Positions 12,256-12,583 of a stretch of 12,583 nt of DNA are shown piece by piece. The position numbers and the translations under genes are program-made. The notes beneath the pieces are model-generated. The model was not told the DNA's origin. It worked only from the letters and a program-made list of their open reading frames with translations, and made no database searches. The stretch comes from Alphaproteobacteria bacterium (lineage in GTDB: Bacteria; Pseudomonadota; Alphaproteobacteria; Micropepsales; Micropepsaceae): NCBI GenBank assembly GCA_003131925.1, contig PKWC01000117.1, positions 17,643-30,225 on the forward strand. Direction: 5' to 3'. Position 1 is the first letter of the stretch, and each line of letters starts with the position of its first letter.

Positions 12256-12583
12256 ATGAAACTCAAGCTCTGGCAAGTCGATGCATTTGCCGAAAAGCCG
12301 TTCGAAGGAAATCCGGCGGCGATCGTGCCCCTTTCCGAGTGGCTTGATCCATGCCTCCTGCAGCAGATTGCCAATGAGAACAATCTCGCGGAAACCGCCT
12401 TTCTCGTGCAGCGCGGCAATGGCCGTTACGGATTGCGCTGGTTCACACCCACAACGGAAGTCGATCTCTGTGGTCACGCAACGCTGGCAAGCGCGTGGCT
12501 GCTATTTGCGGAAGTCGATCCGGAGTTGAAGTCGGTGGCGTTCGAGACGCGCTCCGGCACGCTGATCGTGCAGCGCGGCCAGA
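12256..12583 (+). CDS. PhzF-family isomerase/epimerase (partial, 3' end outside window)
   Basis: The visible 109 residues begin MKLKLWQVDAFAEKPFEGNP, the typical PhzF start (xVDAFxxxPFxGNPAAV). NENNLAETAFL follows, holding the glutamate that acts as general acid/base in PhzF. RWFTPTTEVDLCGHATLASA is the family signature. PhzF enzymes catalyse proton-shift isomerisations; phenazine synthesis is the named case, but most members, including this one with no phz genes nearby, have unknown substrates. ATG 12256 is preceded by an in-frame GTG at 12253, and no strong ribosome binding site is seen. Full-length members are about 260-300 aa, so more than half is missing here. It is 97 bases downstream of rpoH and probably separately expressed. 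Confidence 0.92.
   Translation, partial: MKLKLWQVDAFAEKPFEGNPAAIVPLSEWLDPCLLQQIANENNLAETAFLVQRGNGRYGLRWFTPTTEVDLCGHATLASAWLLFAEVDPELKSVAFETRSGTLIVQRGQ

Overview
This window looks like alphaproteobacterial DNA, probably Hyphomicrobiales. The evidence is high-GC coding sequence, an RpoH of alphaproteobacterial type next to an RluD-type pseudouridine synthase, and an alphaproteobacterial tRNA-Glu(CUC). It splits into an accessory region (1 to about 9207) and a conserved chromosomal block (9208 to 12583). The junction is exactly at the encoded CCA end of the tRNA-Glu gene. That is a classic insertion point for integrative elements, but no integrase is visible here.

Accessory region, left part (1-2848, + strand): an ambiguous start, then a phage-type large terminase (ATPase plus RNase H-like nuclease). 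It is followed in tight succession by a small acidic protein and a coiled-coil protein. No portal, capsid or other phage structural gene follows.

Middle (3008-5821, - strand): a translationally coupled pair, made of an unrecognised 178-aa protein and a zinc-ribbon/transmembrane/Sel1-repeat protein, then a small hypothetical protein. Just upstream of the pair lies a compact, multi-hairpin, self-complementary element (5690-5821). It looks like an undescribed structured RNA or prophage-type leader element.

Right part (6010-8916): a small Cys/His protein; a - strand operon of a ribbon-helix-helix protein, a membrane protein with a C-terminal zinc ribbon and a single-span membrane protein; a 5' fragment of an SRAP/YedK-like gene; and several very small genes (7906-8061, 8187-8354, 8477-8719, 8716-8916) separated by hairpins and a short direct repeat. 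Most of these are hypothetical genes, typical of islands.

Conserved block: tRNA-Glu, a JAMM-type metalloprotease and a small membrane protein all lie on the - strand. Divergent from them on the + strand are rluD, rpoH and the 5' part of a PhzF-family gene. This block handles tRNA, ribosome modification and the heat-shock sigma factor. It has no functional tie to the accessory genes visible in the sequence.
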